Of a stretch of 64,000 nucleotides of DNA, positions 24,008-35,900 are shown piece by piece. The DNA comes from Gnetum montanum. Lineage: Eukaryota; Streptophyta; Gnetopsida; Gnetales; Gnetaceae. Below the pieces are notes generated by a model. It did no database searches, was not told where the DNA came from, and worked only from the letters and a program-made list of their open reading frames with translations. The DNA lies in assembly GCA_015680685.1 (NCBI GenBank), contig MNCI01036290.1:23928-87927 (forward strand). The letters run 5' to 3'. A program made the position numbers and the translations under genes. How positions within the stretch are numbered: position 1 is the stretch's first letter; every line of letters starts with the position of its first letter.

Positions 24008-25069
24008 ATAAATGTTTTTTCTTTTCTTTAATTTTACAATTTTTTATCTTTCATTTTTCATCTTTCAATTTTTTGTTTTACCTTTTTATTTATTGTTTTA
24101 TCTTTTTATCTTTTTGTGGGTAATCTCATCTATGAATAAAACACTCATGTGACTCATTGGTTGAGGTGTTGTTCTATGATATCAAGTCTCAAGTAACTAA
24201 TTATTTGGATAGTGAGCCCACCACATCCACCCAACCACTCTATTAATAAGAGGTTCTACTCTAGGTATGATAATATTCTTATCATCATGAAGACTTAAAA
24301 GTAATTTTGTGCTCATTATGCCTAGAGCAAAAAATGATGGACTAAGAGGGAATGGCCAGGGTGTGAAATTAGGGGGACTTGTGGATTCTTTTTGGTGACA
24401 TTTGTGGGTGCTATCATGTAACTTGGTTGTACTAAGATCCTTGTAGATCTAACAAAAAATGAGAGTAAGAGTAATAAAGGCACTCAATAAAGAAACTCAA
24501 TACTATTTTGGGGGTCCTACTAGAAAGACATGCACCCATGCCTAAAGGTTGGTAGCTTCTCTAGTTCACTGTTGGAAAGGAAAAAGTGCCAAAGGGGATA
24601 GAAAGGAAAAAAGAAGAAGAAATAAAAGATCAAGAAAAAAAATGTGCTACAGAGAAATTCCAAATCACTCCTCCCTTGGACAAAATTCCAAGTGATCATA
24701 TGCCTTGTTGTCATGGTGCTCTTATGGTTGCCCATCATTGGATGAAACAATGCAATGTTACTGATCAGAGGAATGGACTTGGTCTTGATTTTGGAGTAAC
24801 AGGCTAATGACACATTAATTACACCCTACACTTAGGATTCATTGTGCCCTAGGCTAGTTACCTCATGTCCTAATTTCTGCAATCCCTTCTATGATTCGCC
24901 TCATCTCACTGTTCATGTATTTTTGACTTGTGTCTTGTGTAGCATCGAATTCATACCTCATCATAGTGGTATCTACATGTGTGTGTTTTTTGGAACTTGC
25001 GTGGATTACATTTAATCCTTTTAGTGCCTATGAACATTTTTAGGTGTGGTTATGTAAGGGCATGATAGG
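24008..25069 (+). mobile_element. 3' non-coding region of Athila A, first part
   Basis: A pyrimidine-rich AT stretch (24008-24120) is followed by sequence alignable with B 51590-51790, for example AAGACATGCACCCATGCC against AAGACATGCTACTCATGCC. It ends with GCATGATAGG, where Tat-2 is inserted. Open frames here lack homologues and are taken as chance. Confidence 0.65.
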
Positions 25070-26962
25070 TGTAGCGACTGAAAATGTCAGTGGCTGGAAA
25101 CACTGAGAGGTCGTTGAGTAAATAGTTTTAACCTCAGATCCGTGCGAGGGCCATGCTGGATAAAATGGAAACAAGGCACCCTGAACAGTCTGGTCAATCA
25201 AACAGGGACTTAATCAATGTAACTTAACCTTTTGTAAACGTTTCTTTGAATGTGAAAATACTTGAAGTAAAATCAATAATCAATAAATGCAAGAATGAAA
25301 ATAGTGCCAAACAATGATAATAATAAAGAGATAACAAGGTAAACTTGGGTAAGGAAATGCACTGCCGCAAAGGTCATAGGTTCGATTCTTTTCTTTGCTT
25401 GAAAATTTATAACAAGTTATACAATGCTGGAGGTGCACAAAGAGTCTAGGAATGACTGGAACACTCAAAATACCTCAACTATGTTTTCGAGTACAAGCTT
25501 GAGAGCCAACAGTACAAAGTGCCAATAAGCAAAAAGAAAATGCCAAGTGCCAATGCTAACAAAGCCAAGGGGATTCTCAATTTGCCAATCAAGTGAGTTC
25601 TTAATTTTCCAACTGCTAAGATTTTCCAACCCTTTGAATTGCTAAAATGCCAACCAAATTTTCCAACTTGCCAAAAAATGCCAACAATGCTCAAATTTTC
25701 CAACCAAAAAAAAAATTTGCCAACCCTCTGAGCATTGCTCATCAGGGTATTTATAGGGCCAGGAGCATGCGAGAAATGAGGCTTATATGACACGTGTCCT
25801 AGACCCATGAGATGTTGACGTGCCCATACTATATGGAGGTGAAAAAGATGATCGTGAACTTGCTACACTGTAACCATGTGCCATCAAGACTGGAGATGCT
25901 AAATCAAGTGTGACAATGATGCAAACAAGGAGTGAAGCACACTAGAGTATCATAGACACTTGCTACACTATGCTACGTTATGGAGCATAGTATGTTGTTT
26001 GTGTAGCGTAGCTGCTTGCTACGCTGTGCTACGCTATATAGCGTAGCACAGTGTAGCCACCAGTTTGAGGAAGAAAATCACATTGAAGTCAACTGCTGGA
26101 AGCCTTGGTGCAGGTTGGGCTAACTTTTTGAAGAGTTCCCTTTCAATTTTTCATCTTTGCTATGCTATGCTACGTTACATAGCATAACAGTTGGCTTCAT
26201 CTGCAACCCATGTTGGAGTTGCAAACACTTGCTTGAAGCTTGATTATGCCAACAACTACAACTTTTGCTTTTGCCAAGGGAAGAATTCGAACTTGCTGAA
26301 CTTGCATTTGAGACACCTTTTGCTATTCTTGCATTCTTGCTACGCTGTGCTATGCTATATAGCGTAGCACAATGTAGCAGCCAGTATATCTTTCTTTTTG
26401 TTCAATCCACCAATTTCTGATGAGAAGCTTTGCTAATGACTTGAAGTTGAACAAGGCAACTGGTTTTGAAGGCCGGAGTGCTTGCCGAGTGCAATTTCCT
26501 GATTGGAGTCACTTAGTAAGCTGGGCCTTTCTGACTTGCCTTTGCTACGTTGTGCTACACTGCATAGTGTAGCATAGCGTAGCACCCTATTCTGCAACAA
26601 TTTATGCTTGATTACCTAAGCAACTGTCTTTTGAGACTTGCTATGCTACATAGCATAGCGTAGCATTTCAAGCGTCTTCACTAGAAAACTTGCTAAACTA
26701 TTTTGCGCATCCTGAGCACTGTCGACAATCCTAAGCATGGTTTCTAAATAGACTATTAGCTAGGTGAAATACCCAGTTGGGCAGGCCGAAGAGTCCATTG
26801 GGCCTGTCAATTCTGGAGGTAGAAAACTTGGCGAACTGAACAGTCTAAACTTAGTGCATTCATTTCTTGCCAAACTGTCCTGAGGCTACACTTGTGGAAA
26901 TGTCTGCCTCATTTTCATGATCCTTGTGAAGCAAGAATGCTTTGAAATTTTATGATGTTTCA
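25070..26962 (-). repeat. Tat-2 LTR (3' LTR in sense)
   Basis: Plus-strand edges TGTAGCGACTG and GATGTTTCA. In sense, a TATA box (TATAAATA, bases 25748-25755 on the minus strand) separates a long U3 from R-U5. The U3 holds five dyad words of the form TGCTACGCTA...TAGCGTAGCA near 25975-26060, 26160, 26340, 26545 and 26640. A GGTTCGATTC word at 25379 resembles a tRNA B box. Confidence 0.9.
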
Positions 26963-26975
26963 TTGGCCCTTCTTT
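26963..26975 (-). other. Polypurine tract of Tat-2
   Basis: Sense bases AAAGAAGGGCCAA abut the LTR start TGAAAC. Same location and similar sequence as in Tat-1. Confidence 0.75.
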
Positions 26976-28337
26976 GTTGACATCTGGAGGAAGGACTTGA
27001 GAGACACTGACAAAGAATATGAAATACCACGAAAGTCAAGATGCTAACACCACTCCTTAATGATCGTCGAGATGTCTCTTAGCTATTCTTTGAGAGTTTT
27101 CGATTAGATATGTAGGGAAAGAGGAAATGGTTAATTGGGAGAAGGAGTTTTAGGAAAATGATAAAGATGAAACTTAGTAGGGTCCCTCATCGAAATGCTT
27201 GTGAGGGAATTGTTTGCGTGGTCATCTTTGCTTTTGCTAACCTTTGACCTTCATTGGAATGCTTAGAGAGGGTTACTGCGAAATAGCTAATGTGCCATTT
27301 TTTCTAGGAATTTTTTTGCACAATATTTTTCTCTTTTACACTTTTTTATTTTGCTATTTTGCCATTTACATTTGCAAACAATCTTGTCGCAGGATAGGTG
27401 TTTCTTTCCTAGGATGAGTTGCGTTACATCCACGTGGGGCTTTAACTTGCCTACAAATGTTTCCCATGTGGCGAGTTTCATGACATGCGTCATGGACTTT
27501 GGGGTTGGGCATATGGAAGGGCTTTACAAGCATTAGAAATATTTGTAAAAGAGGTGAGAGTGAGAATTGCGGGTGTAAGGAACGAGATAAAGGAGGTTAA
27601 GGGGGAGGATAGGATATGCACTCCAAAGTGGGTAAGCTAGTTAGGATGACCACCTTGGAACGATGTAGTGTCCTGCCTCCATGGAAAAATGCACCTCTAA
27701 CTAACACCCCTCTGGTACATATCCTACAAAAAAAATAGAGAGCAAACTAGAGGAAGAAACCATGATGTAAAATGAAGGCAAACACCTTGCTTGCTTTGAA
27801 CAGAGCTAGAATAACAGATGTTGTTACTAAGCCATTCGACGTCCAAACTAGAAAGGCTAGCAATAGTTCTGGCAGCATCTACGTGGAGAGGTCGACACTG
27901 AGTTAGTTAGGAATTATGGTGATGCAAGTGCTCAGGAATCCCTATCCATGGTAAACATCATGCAATTGAACTGTGAGATAGGCTACCCAAAAACTAAATG
28001 TCTTTTGGGCTCAGGCGATGGTGGGGGCTGGAGGATAGCAACATTATGGTTGGGCCATAATAGTGCTGGAACTCTAGCAGTAGGTACTAACTATAGAAGT
28101 TACTACCAAGGCAGAGGGCTATGGTAGTGGTAGCTCCAGAAGGTTAGCAAGATTTCATATGACATCTCTGGAGGATCAGCAAGATGCCAGGGGTAGTGGT
28201 GTTGAACATATTCCCAAGGATGTTTTCTTAGCATTGTGAACTACATTCGGGAATTGCAATGTCCCACCCCATGTTGGTAGTGTGCACGCTCACTTTTTTG
28301 TAGAGTTGTGATGCATGCTGAGGAGATGCCACAAACC
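26976..28337 (-). mobile_element. Tat-2 3' region, no recognised gene
   Basis: Between the last repeats and the LTR there is no module I recognise. A minus-strand frame at 27287-27493 gives a 68-residue peptide rich in Cys and Lys (CDKIVCKCKWQNSKIKKCK), which might be a remnant of an extra ORF of the kind some Tat elements carry after integrase, or chance. Confidence 0.5.
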
Positions 28338-28740
28338 CAGTTTAAGATCTTGGTAGACCATCTAATGTGCTAGTTTAAGGTCTCAGCAGACCATGGTGCA
28401 CTAGTTTAAGGTCCTAGCAGATCATAGTGCTAGTTTATCATCATAGTGAATGGTGGCTATGCTAGTTTAAGGTCCTAGCAGACCGCAGTGCTAGTTTAAC
28501 ATCGTAGCGGATGGTGGATAAGCCAGTTTAAAGTCGTAGCAGATCATCTGTGCCAGTTTAACATCGTAGTAGATGTGCTTTTCTAGTTTTATATCATGGC
28601 GGATAGTCTGTGCTAGTTTATAGTCATAGTAGACTACCTTTGTGAGTTTTATGTCGTAGCAGACGAGCTTTGCCAGTTTTACATCGTAGCGGATGTCTGC
28701 TTACCTTTGCCAGTTTTATGTCTTAACGGACATTTGCTTA
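28338..28740 (-). repeat. Tandem array of ~31-bp units after integrase (Tat-2)
   Basis: About twelve units start CAGTTTAA, TAGTTTAAGGTC, TAGTTTAACATCG or CAGTTTTATGTC and continue with a GTAGCAGA/GTAGCGGA word. The period is 29-35 bp. In several units the ends can pair (GGTCCTAGCAGACC), giving a short hairpin. The orientation is antisense to the element, as in all other arrays of this family in the window. Confidence 0.85.
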
Positions 28741-28744
28741 TCTT

Positions 28745-30060
28745 TCTCATGCATCAGATGTAGTATGGCTTGAGGTATGAATGATTTACAGGATTTGTGA
28801 ACTCATTATCATCCATGTCTGCTAGCTTGAAGGCCCCATTCTCGTAGGCTTTTGTGACCATGAACTGACCTTCCCAGTTTGCTGAGAATTTGTTCACATG
28901 TTCACGGACAACCTTAAGAATGAGGTTTCCCTTTTTTACTAGCCATTGATGTGGGTTTGCATGATGCTTCTATCATTTCCTATTCTGATATTGCTCTATG
29001 CGACCAAGTGTCTATGCATGCTCCTCCTCTATTGAGTCGAGGTTGATGATCCTTGACTCGTTGTTTTGGGCTTTGCTCATGATGTTCAACAAGATCATTC
29101 AAAGTAACGGTACCTGCAACTCAAGAGGTAACACTGCTTTAGATCCATAAACAAGACTATAAGGTGTATTACCTATCACAGTCTTGCACATCATCCTGTA
29201 AGGCCATAGCACATAGAGGATTTGCTCATGCCATCGCCTCTTGCTATTGTTAAGCATTTTCTTAAGCAAGTTGATGATGGACTTGTTCATAGCTTCTGCT
29301 TGTTTGTCTACCTACAGGTAGTATGGCGAGGAGAACGATTGCCTAATGCCAAGATTACTATAGAAGGTTTTGGTTTCTGCACTATTGAACTATGGCCTGT
29401 TGTCAGTCACAATAGTCATGGAAAGCCCAAAACTTTTCATGATGTTATCTAAGATGGAGTGGAAAACCTGATGGGATGTAGTCTTCCTTAGGGGAATAGC
29501 CTTCACCCACTTTGTAAAATACTTAGTGGTGGTGATGATGAAGCAATATCCTATGGAAGACTTAGGCATGATAGGTCCTATGATGTCTGGTCCCCATTGC
29601 TAGAAAGACCACATGATTTGCATTGGATGCAATTTTGTAGGCAAAACGTGTATAATATTTTCATATCTTTAGCATGTATTACAAGTCTTGACTTTGGCTA
29701 GGCAATCACACTCTATGTGAGGCCAGTAGTACCCTAGGCATCTGATTTTTGCAACCATGGCCCTAAGTGCTATGTGTCCACCACACAGTCTCTCATGTAC
29801 TTCATTAATGACCTTCTACACTTGCTCCTCGTTTACACATGTCAATAATATCTTGTCATAGGAGAGTTTGCACAAGGTATTGTCTCCCATGAGCACATAC
29901 TGCTGAGCGTTCTTGTGGATCGCATCTCTCTGGGTACATGTCAATCCGCTTGGGGGATCACCATGTTGCAGGTAGGCTTTAATGTTGGAGTACCACTCCT
30001 GGGTGTCCACAGTGCTAATAGAGGTTATGTGTACAACCTGAGTGATAGGCTCCATATACT
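28745..30060 (-). pseudogene. Tat-2 integrase (broken, nearly full length)
   Basis: In sense order: VINEVHERLCGGHIALR and CNTC (zinc domain, His pair and Cys pair present; 29690-29820), GYYWPHIECDC, the core start WGPDIIGPIMPKSS, TVTDNRP-type second acidic block (VTDNRP near 29410), QAEAMNKSIINLL with the glutamate position, then WHEQILYVLWPYR and GNTPYSLVYGSKAVLP (29110-29260), and a C-terminal GNLILKVV...FSANWEGQF...GAFKLADMD (about 28800-28930). It integrates element cDNA. About six stops break it. It lies directly after aRNH and before the 31-bp array. Confidence 0.85.
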
Positions 30061-30628
30061 CGGTAATCGAAGCTGGAAAACTTGCGAACAAGGGTGGTGG
30101 CACATTTAATGATAGGGTGGCCAAGGCATCTGCTATGGTTTTTTCATTGCATAGCACATACTGAATGTTTTTTGTTGCAAACTATTTGAGAAAACTTTTT
30201 TCTAGGTTGCAATAGGGCTACAAGTGTGCAGCTTTGTAGGCATAGACCCCAATGATTTGATTCACAATAAGTTGTGAATCACTGCAAATTACCAGGTGTT
30301 GAATGCTTAATGCTTGGGCTACTAAGAGGCCCCTAAGTAACCCTTCATACTCTACCATGTTGTTTGCATAAAGGAACACAAAATGATAAGCAAAAGGTTG
30401 CATTTCCCTAGAGGGGAAAGTAATGACGATAGTTGCACTACCTCCTCGCATGGTCAAGGCACCATCGAAATGCAAAGCAACTTTAAGATGTGATGGGATG
30501 GTGTTGATAGTGCTGACATGCTCATTAGGGAATTCAGGATCTATGATTGCCTGATCGTTGATAGGTGAGATCATAAGTTGCGTTAGTATAGCTTGACCCT
30601 TTGTTGACAATTGGCTCACATAATGCAA
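30061..30628 (-). pseudogene. Tat-2 archaeal-type RNase H (aRNH)
   Basis: The frame at 30628-30218 is open for 136 residues: IIDPEFPNEH, FDGALTMRGG, NNMVEYEGLLRGLLVAQAL and ICSDSQLIVNQI. The aspartate, glutamate and aspartate expected of RNase H active sites are present (FDGA, EYEG, SDSQ). This second RNase H, placed between the normal RNase H and integrase, defines the Tat lineage. The part below 30218 (about 30157-30061) continues with a frame beginning NEKTIADALATLSLN. It is the best preserved pol domain in the window, although its neighbours are broken. Confidence 0.8.
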
Positions 30629-30639
30629 ATTGAATTCCG

Positions 30640-32130
30640 TTGTTATGGCTTTCCACTAGGCTATCTTGTTACTCTCATATAGATTATTCATGATAGCTCG
30701 GAGTACATTACTCTTGCAAATGATGTTAACTTTAGTATGAAATAGGTAGTGCCTCCATTTCTTTAATGCAAAGACTAGAGAAAGGTAGTTTCTCTCCACC
30801 TTGTTGTATTTTTCCTCATACACTATCAATGCATGACTTAGATAATACACTGGAATGTCAGAGCCATCATCTCATCTCTGACATAATAGTGCTATGATAG
30901 ATGCATCTAAGGTGGCAAGGTAGACAAAGAAAGGCTTATCCCTCTGTGGTGGGTACACAGTTGGGAGGTGTAAAAGCTCTTTCTTTAGATCATCAAAGGC
31001 TTGTTGGCATTGTGTTGTCCATTCAAAGCTAACCCCCTTCTTCAGTAGATGTTGCATGGGGTGTAACTTCTCAGTCAACTTTGCTATAAACCTTCTGATG
31101 AAATGTACCCTACCTTATAACTCGTGCAATTCTTTAAGGTTTGTAGGTGATGCTAGATTAACTATGGCCTTGACTTTGTTAGGGTCCACTCATATCCCAG
31201 CCTCCGATACTACAAACACTAACATGTGTCTGGTTCTCACCCCGAAGACATACTTTTTGGGTTAAGGCATAAATCATGCATTTGGTAATGCTTGAGGACT
31301 ACACCTAGATCGTTGGGATGATCAGTGGCCTCCTTAGATTTTACTGCTATGTCATTGACGTAGTCATTTAGCATTTCTAGGATGTAGTCACTAAAGATGT
31401 AAGTCATGGCTCTCTAGTAAGTTGCTTCAGCATTTTTGAGCCCGAAGGGCATCATAGTGTAACAAAAAGCACCACATGGGATCATGAAGGTTGTTGTTAA
31501 CTGATGCTCTAGGTTGATGCAAATTTAGTTGTAGCTAGAGAAATAGTCCATGAAGGATAATAGAGCATGACCAGCCATAGTGTTGATGAGTTGATCGATA
31601 CTCAACAGTGGGAAATCATCTTTGATTATTACCTTGTTCAGATCTCAGAAGTCTATACAAATTTGTATTCCTCCCATTTTCTTAGAAACCACAACAATGT
31701 TTGACACCCACTCTGAGTAATCAACTGTTCGAATGAAACCAGCTTGATAGAGCTTGTGATTTCATTCCATATGGCCAGTGCGATCTCTAGTTTAACCTTG
31801 CGAGCCTTCTACTTAACTACTTTCATTTGTGGATCTAAGACAATGTTGTGCTATATGAGCCTCGAATCTAAACCTGGCATGTCATTGTAAGACCACACAA
31901 ATATTTTGATGTTATTCTACAGTACTTTGGCTACATCTTTGTGCATTTGTGAATCTAGGAGGGAGCTAAACTTTAACATTTTTATTTTCCTCTGGATGTG
32001 GTCATAGGTGTCTCAATGAGAGGATCTTTAGTTACATCCTTAGCCTCTAAATCTAGGGCTTGGACCAGACTTTTAGGCTAATTTGGGGATGTTTCTAAGG
32101 ATTCTACCATTCTTTCTATGGGTGAATCCC
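30640..32130 (-). pseudogene. Tat-2 reverse transcriptase and gypsy RNase H (broken)
   Basis: The RT starts near 32130 with a decayed lead-in, then ITQSGCQT-like palm sequence, LINTMAGHALLSFMDYFSSYN (motif A, near 31540-31600), INLEHQLTTTFMIPCGAF, MPFGLKNAEATY (31420-31450) and the catalytic box, which reads YVND (31333-31344) instead of YVDD: the first aspartate codon is AAT. LNPKKYVFGV and PTNLKELHEL follow. The RNase H (30640-30960) shows FFVYLATLDAS, VYYLSHAL, EEKYNKVERNYLSLVFALKKWRHYL. Stops and the YVND change make it inactive. It follows a repeat spacer instead of PR. Confidence 0.85.
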
Positions 32131-32379
32131 AGTCTATTGACTCTGGGTTTAGTTGTCTTGCAAGCTTACTGTGTGGACCTGTCAATGCTAGAGGTGAAGA
32201 AAGATCATGGTGTGTTGCCATTCTTGCTCAACTTGCTACAATGAGATGAATGCCTAGTCAAGGGATACTTGTTTGTAGCAACAACGCATAGTAAGAATTT
32301 GTAAAGTAGTAATGAGATGTGAACAGTTGAAATAACTATAAAATATGACGCAAAATTTGCAACTTGCCAATTTGAAGTC

Positions 32380-32700
32380 ATAGTGGATTATCTGGATGAA
32401 AAAGTATAAAACTACCAGTTTAAGGTCTTTGCAGACCGCTAACGGGTTAGATTTGCAAATTAAAAGTATTAGTTTAAGGTCTTTGCAAACTTCCAACAGG
32501 CTACTCTAGCGAAACTATGAAGTATTAGTTTAAGGTCTTTACAGACCACTAAAAAGATCGAAGCGATGTGTTAGAACTACTAGTTTAAGGTCTTTGCAGA
32601 CTATCTGAATGCAAAAGTTTAAAGATTCTAGTTCAAGGTCTTTGTGGACCACCTAGTTAGTTATTTTGGAGAAGACCAATGGCTAGTTTAAAGTGGATTG
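32380..32700 (-). repeat. Tandem ~60-bp repeats between reverse gene and RT (Tat-2)
   Basis: Five units contain TAGTTTAAGGTCTTTGCAGA (near 32415, 32470, 32525, 32580 and 32630). GGTCTTTGCAGACC is a perfect 5-bp-stem hairpin. Period about 55 bp. Same family and orientation as 28338-28740. The stretch 32131-32379 before it shows nothing else. Confidence 0.8.
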
Positions 32701-32830
32701 AAGTTCTAAGTCGGGCCCACTTGCCATAATGCAAATAGTGCCACTATGCTATGGGGGAATGCTACATTGTACAGAACATCCCTCATTAATCAGGGAGAGA
32801 AAATGACAAGTTCTTTTTCACTATTTTAGC

Positions 32831-32838
32831 TATAAATA
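32831..32838 (+). promoter_or_regulatory. TATA box of the reverse-strand gene in Tat-2
   Basis: TATAAATA lies 135 bp before the proposed start codon at 32973, on the plus strand, that is opposite to the element's own transcription. The interval has no upstream ATG in good context. The placement suggests an internal promoter, not read-through from an LTR. Confidence 0.5.
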
Positions 32839-32972
32839 AGGGTTTACCCTTAATAAACTTGTCATTTTTACCATACCAGCACAGAGCTTACATTCAGAGC
32901 ATAGAGCGATTGTGCTAACTAAGAGCAAACTGATTCAACGTAGCATCCAAGAAAGAATTGGAAACCGAAAGG

Positions 32973-35900
32973 ATGGATCCTAAGAGAGAACTCAAATACC
33001 TAGAACTCGCCAAGGTGGATGAAGTGAAGGAGACCCTAGGGCATGCGTCGCAAGCATGTGTTGCGGTGCAAGAGCGGACCCCATCAGCTTGGTAAGTTAC
33101 TATGCTATTCCCCTTTGTTTTTGATGTTACGGTTATTGCTTCTGCTTTCTCTATTTTTGTTTCTGTGATTTTTGTTATGAAATTTATGTTTTCTATCATT
33201 ATTTTGTTGCTATTTTGGGCATTACATTGTCGTTGTTGTCGATTTGGCTGCGACGGGTGTACGGACGTTACACTAAGGTTGCATGCAGTGTTGCCTAAAC
33301 CACCATTGCTGTGGCTAGCTTGCTGTAGAAGATTAGGCGATTTTAGCAACTCATAATGCAAATAGCATAGTGTGTGACCCTCAGGAGGGTTTGGCCATGC
33401 ACATGATTTGACAGCATGACATGTGTCTATCACGAAATAATGCAAATTGTTTTGTCAGGTAGAAGATTTTTTGAAACTAGTGTAGCGCATTAAATTCTTT
33501 CTTGTCAAAAGATTTGTGTTTAGCTTTTTGTTTCTATACTAGGCTAATTCTACTACGCTATTACCTTTTTTTTTTCTATGCTACATGCATGAAGAGAGTC
33601 ATGCTACGCTAGCTGCTAACTACTCATTCTGCTATGCTATATGTGAATCCCACTCGAAAATGACATTAACATTTGCAATTGTGTTATGCAGGATGGTGCT
33701 AAGGCCAATCTTAATTATCCTAGAAATTGTAGGGGTCCTGTGCTGCCTAAGCAAACTGGTGGCCAACGTTCCTCCACTCCACACGTGTGTGGGGCAGCAG
33801 GCGGTGTGGTTTTGGGAAGGTGCACATGACTTCCTGCAATTTCTCCTCTAGCACTTTAGTGTGATAATTTGGTCACACTTATTGGAGGAGGTAGCAGCCA
33901 TAGTGATAGAAACCCTATTGCCTGGGGAAAATCAAGGTATTCTGAGATTTTTGATGAATGGAGCAATTAGGAGAGGATAGGGAGAAGGATCCAGTCAGTG
34001 TCCAAAAAATTTGAGGCATCTGGCTTGGTTCTGGGAGATGCCCGAATACAATTTCTACCATCCGTACAATACTTTGCTTATTGCCTACCACATGGGGACT
34101 TGTTTTCAAAACCCACCAGGAATCGTTTACTGTGCCAGCGGGTGACTTCTGTAAACATATTCCACTATGCTATGCAATACTTGCTATGCTAGGTGAATGT
34201 TAACAACATGTTTTTGTTACCAAGTTTTTTGTCAACAAGAATGGACTTCATGGTGACACGGATGTGTTGACCTTGGCATAGATGACATTGCGGGAGTTTT
34301 CTTCCGCTGAGAATATGCACGCAGGTGTGAAAGGCCAATGCGGGGTTGAGTACAAAACCTACCCAACCCGATACTCCCAGCTCTATGACAGATGCAAGGA
34401 GTTCGGTTGGTTGGATGGGAATTGGGAATCCCTTAGGCCAATCACCGTTGAAGATGTATTGGTGGATCTTTTGCCATTCCCATCGTCGTTTAAACCTGGT
34501 AAGCTAAATAGTGAGTTTCTTGCATGTTCAAGTGTTTCTCTTGTTTTTATGCTATTTATGCTTTTATCTAAGTGTTTTTTTGCTTTTTTCCTTGTGTAAA
34601 CTGCTACAGCAGTGAAGAAGTCTGAGGAGGTGATGATGATCACCTCTGGGCATCATGAGGCCAACATCTACTTCAAGTACAGGGAGGTAGATGAGACTTA
34701 ACGCTAGCTTTGTAGTGGGGATCTGAAATCTCTGACCAACCACATTCAGGATGCTGGACTCATGGACCTGTTCTTGGCCATGAACCTAAGCATCCCTACT
34801 TCCAAGATGCTGGCCCTAGTTGACTCATTTTTTGAAAAGGCAGACCATTTCCCCACACGTGTGCATGGTGTGCTGGTGGTCCTTAAAATCAATGACCAAT
34901 TATTTGTGGACCTCTTTGGTGTCCCTGCTAATGGTCTCCTCATGGGGGAAAAGACCAAAAAATGGGTGAACCATCAAAGGGACATTGAGGAGTGGCTAGG
35001 GGTGGTGAAAGGATGAAAGGAGATCCTTATGAAAAAAGCTAAGCCAAAAGTAGCTAAAGACATTTACCCCATCTTTCATGCCCATGCTTTCCCCAAGCTA
35101 CTTTTCCAAGGAAAGATCATTGGGATTGAGCAAGCTTGGGTGATGAGGGAGGTCATGGTAGAGGGGGCTCGTTACAACTGGGCTAGGCATCTTTGCAAAG
35201 GCTTGCAAGTTGAAATGGTCAAGCTTCATAAGAAGCATGAGTCCCATTTCAACATGCATCATGCCTTTTTCATAGCTTTCTTGTGGAGTTTCATGGAATT
35301 ATTAGTGGTCCATGAGAATGGAGTTTGGGTTATGCATGATCATAACCAGATTTCCAAATCATGGATCTATCAAGTCTTCTTGATCACCCAAGCCTAGGAA
35401 TCCCCAGAAGAAATTGGGGAGTCATTTTCCATGACGACTAAGGATCGAGTGGCCTGCAACTTCCATGGCCATAATAGCATGGGAGAGGCACCTCCTACTA
35501 CTATGGGTAGCATATCATAGCGGAAACACCTCATCGTGGAGATGGTCATCACTAAGTTGCGGCGAAAGAGGTCTCATCTAGTTGAGGAGCCTTCCCATAT
35601 AGAAGAAAAAGAGTGGCAGACACTACATATCAAGCTATGCAGGATACAGCCCCCCATTGGTAATTTTTTTTGTTTTCCTTGTTTCTTTGCTTATTTAGTT
35701 AAAGCTTGCTACATTGTGCTCTGCTAGGTAGCGTAGCATCGATTTTGAGTTAATACGCTATGGCCTAATGCGAACTTGATTTGCTATCAGAGGAAGAAGA
35801 AGAAGAAGAAGAAGGCAACGAAGAGGTGTTGGCCCCCAAAATAGGGGTAGCTAATAAAGATGCGGGGGCCCCAACCATAAATGGAAGGGCCCTGGTTAAG

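Noticed and set aside
24586-24807. Lysine-rich plus-strand frame in the 3' region of Athila A
   Set aside because: The aligned 3' region of B has no corresponding frame and both strands are open here.
25960-26660. CRISPR-like array
   Set aside because: The spaced dyad words are imperfect, unequally spaced and within an LTR of a plant retrotransposon; there are no direct repeats with unique spacers.
33102-33356. Hydrophobic plus-strand frame after exon 1
   Set aside because: It falls within intron 1 and reflects pyrimidine-rich intron sequence.
32915-33445. Longest minus-strand frame near the antisense gene (176 codons, sense for Tat-2)
   Set aside because: It lies opposite to exon 1 and intron 1 of the plus-strand gene, whose splice sites and homologue are supported. 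Its peptide shows no domain and no match in Tat-1 or Tat-C.
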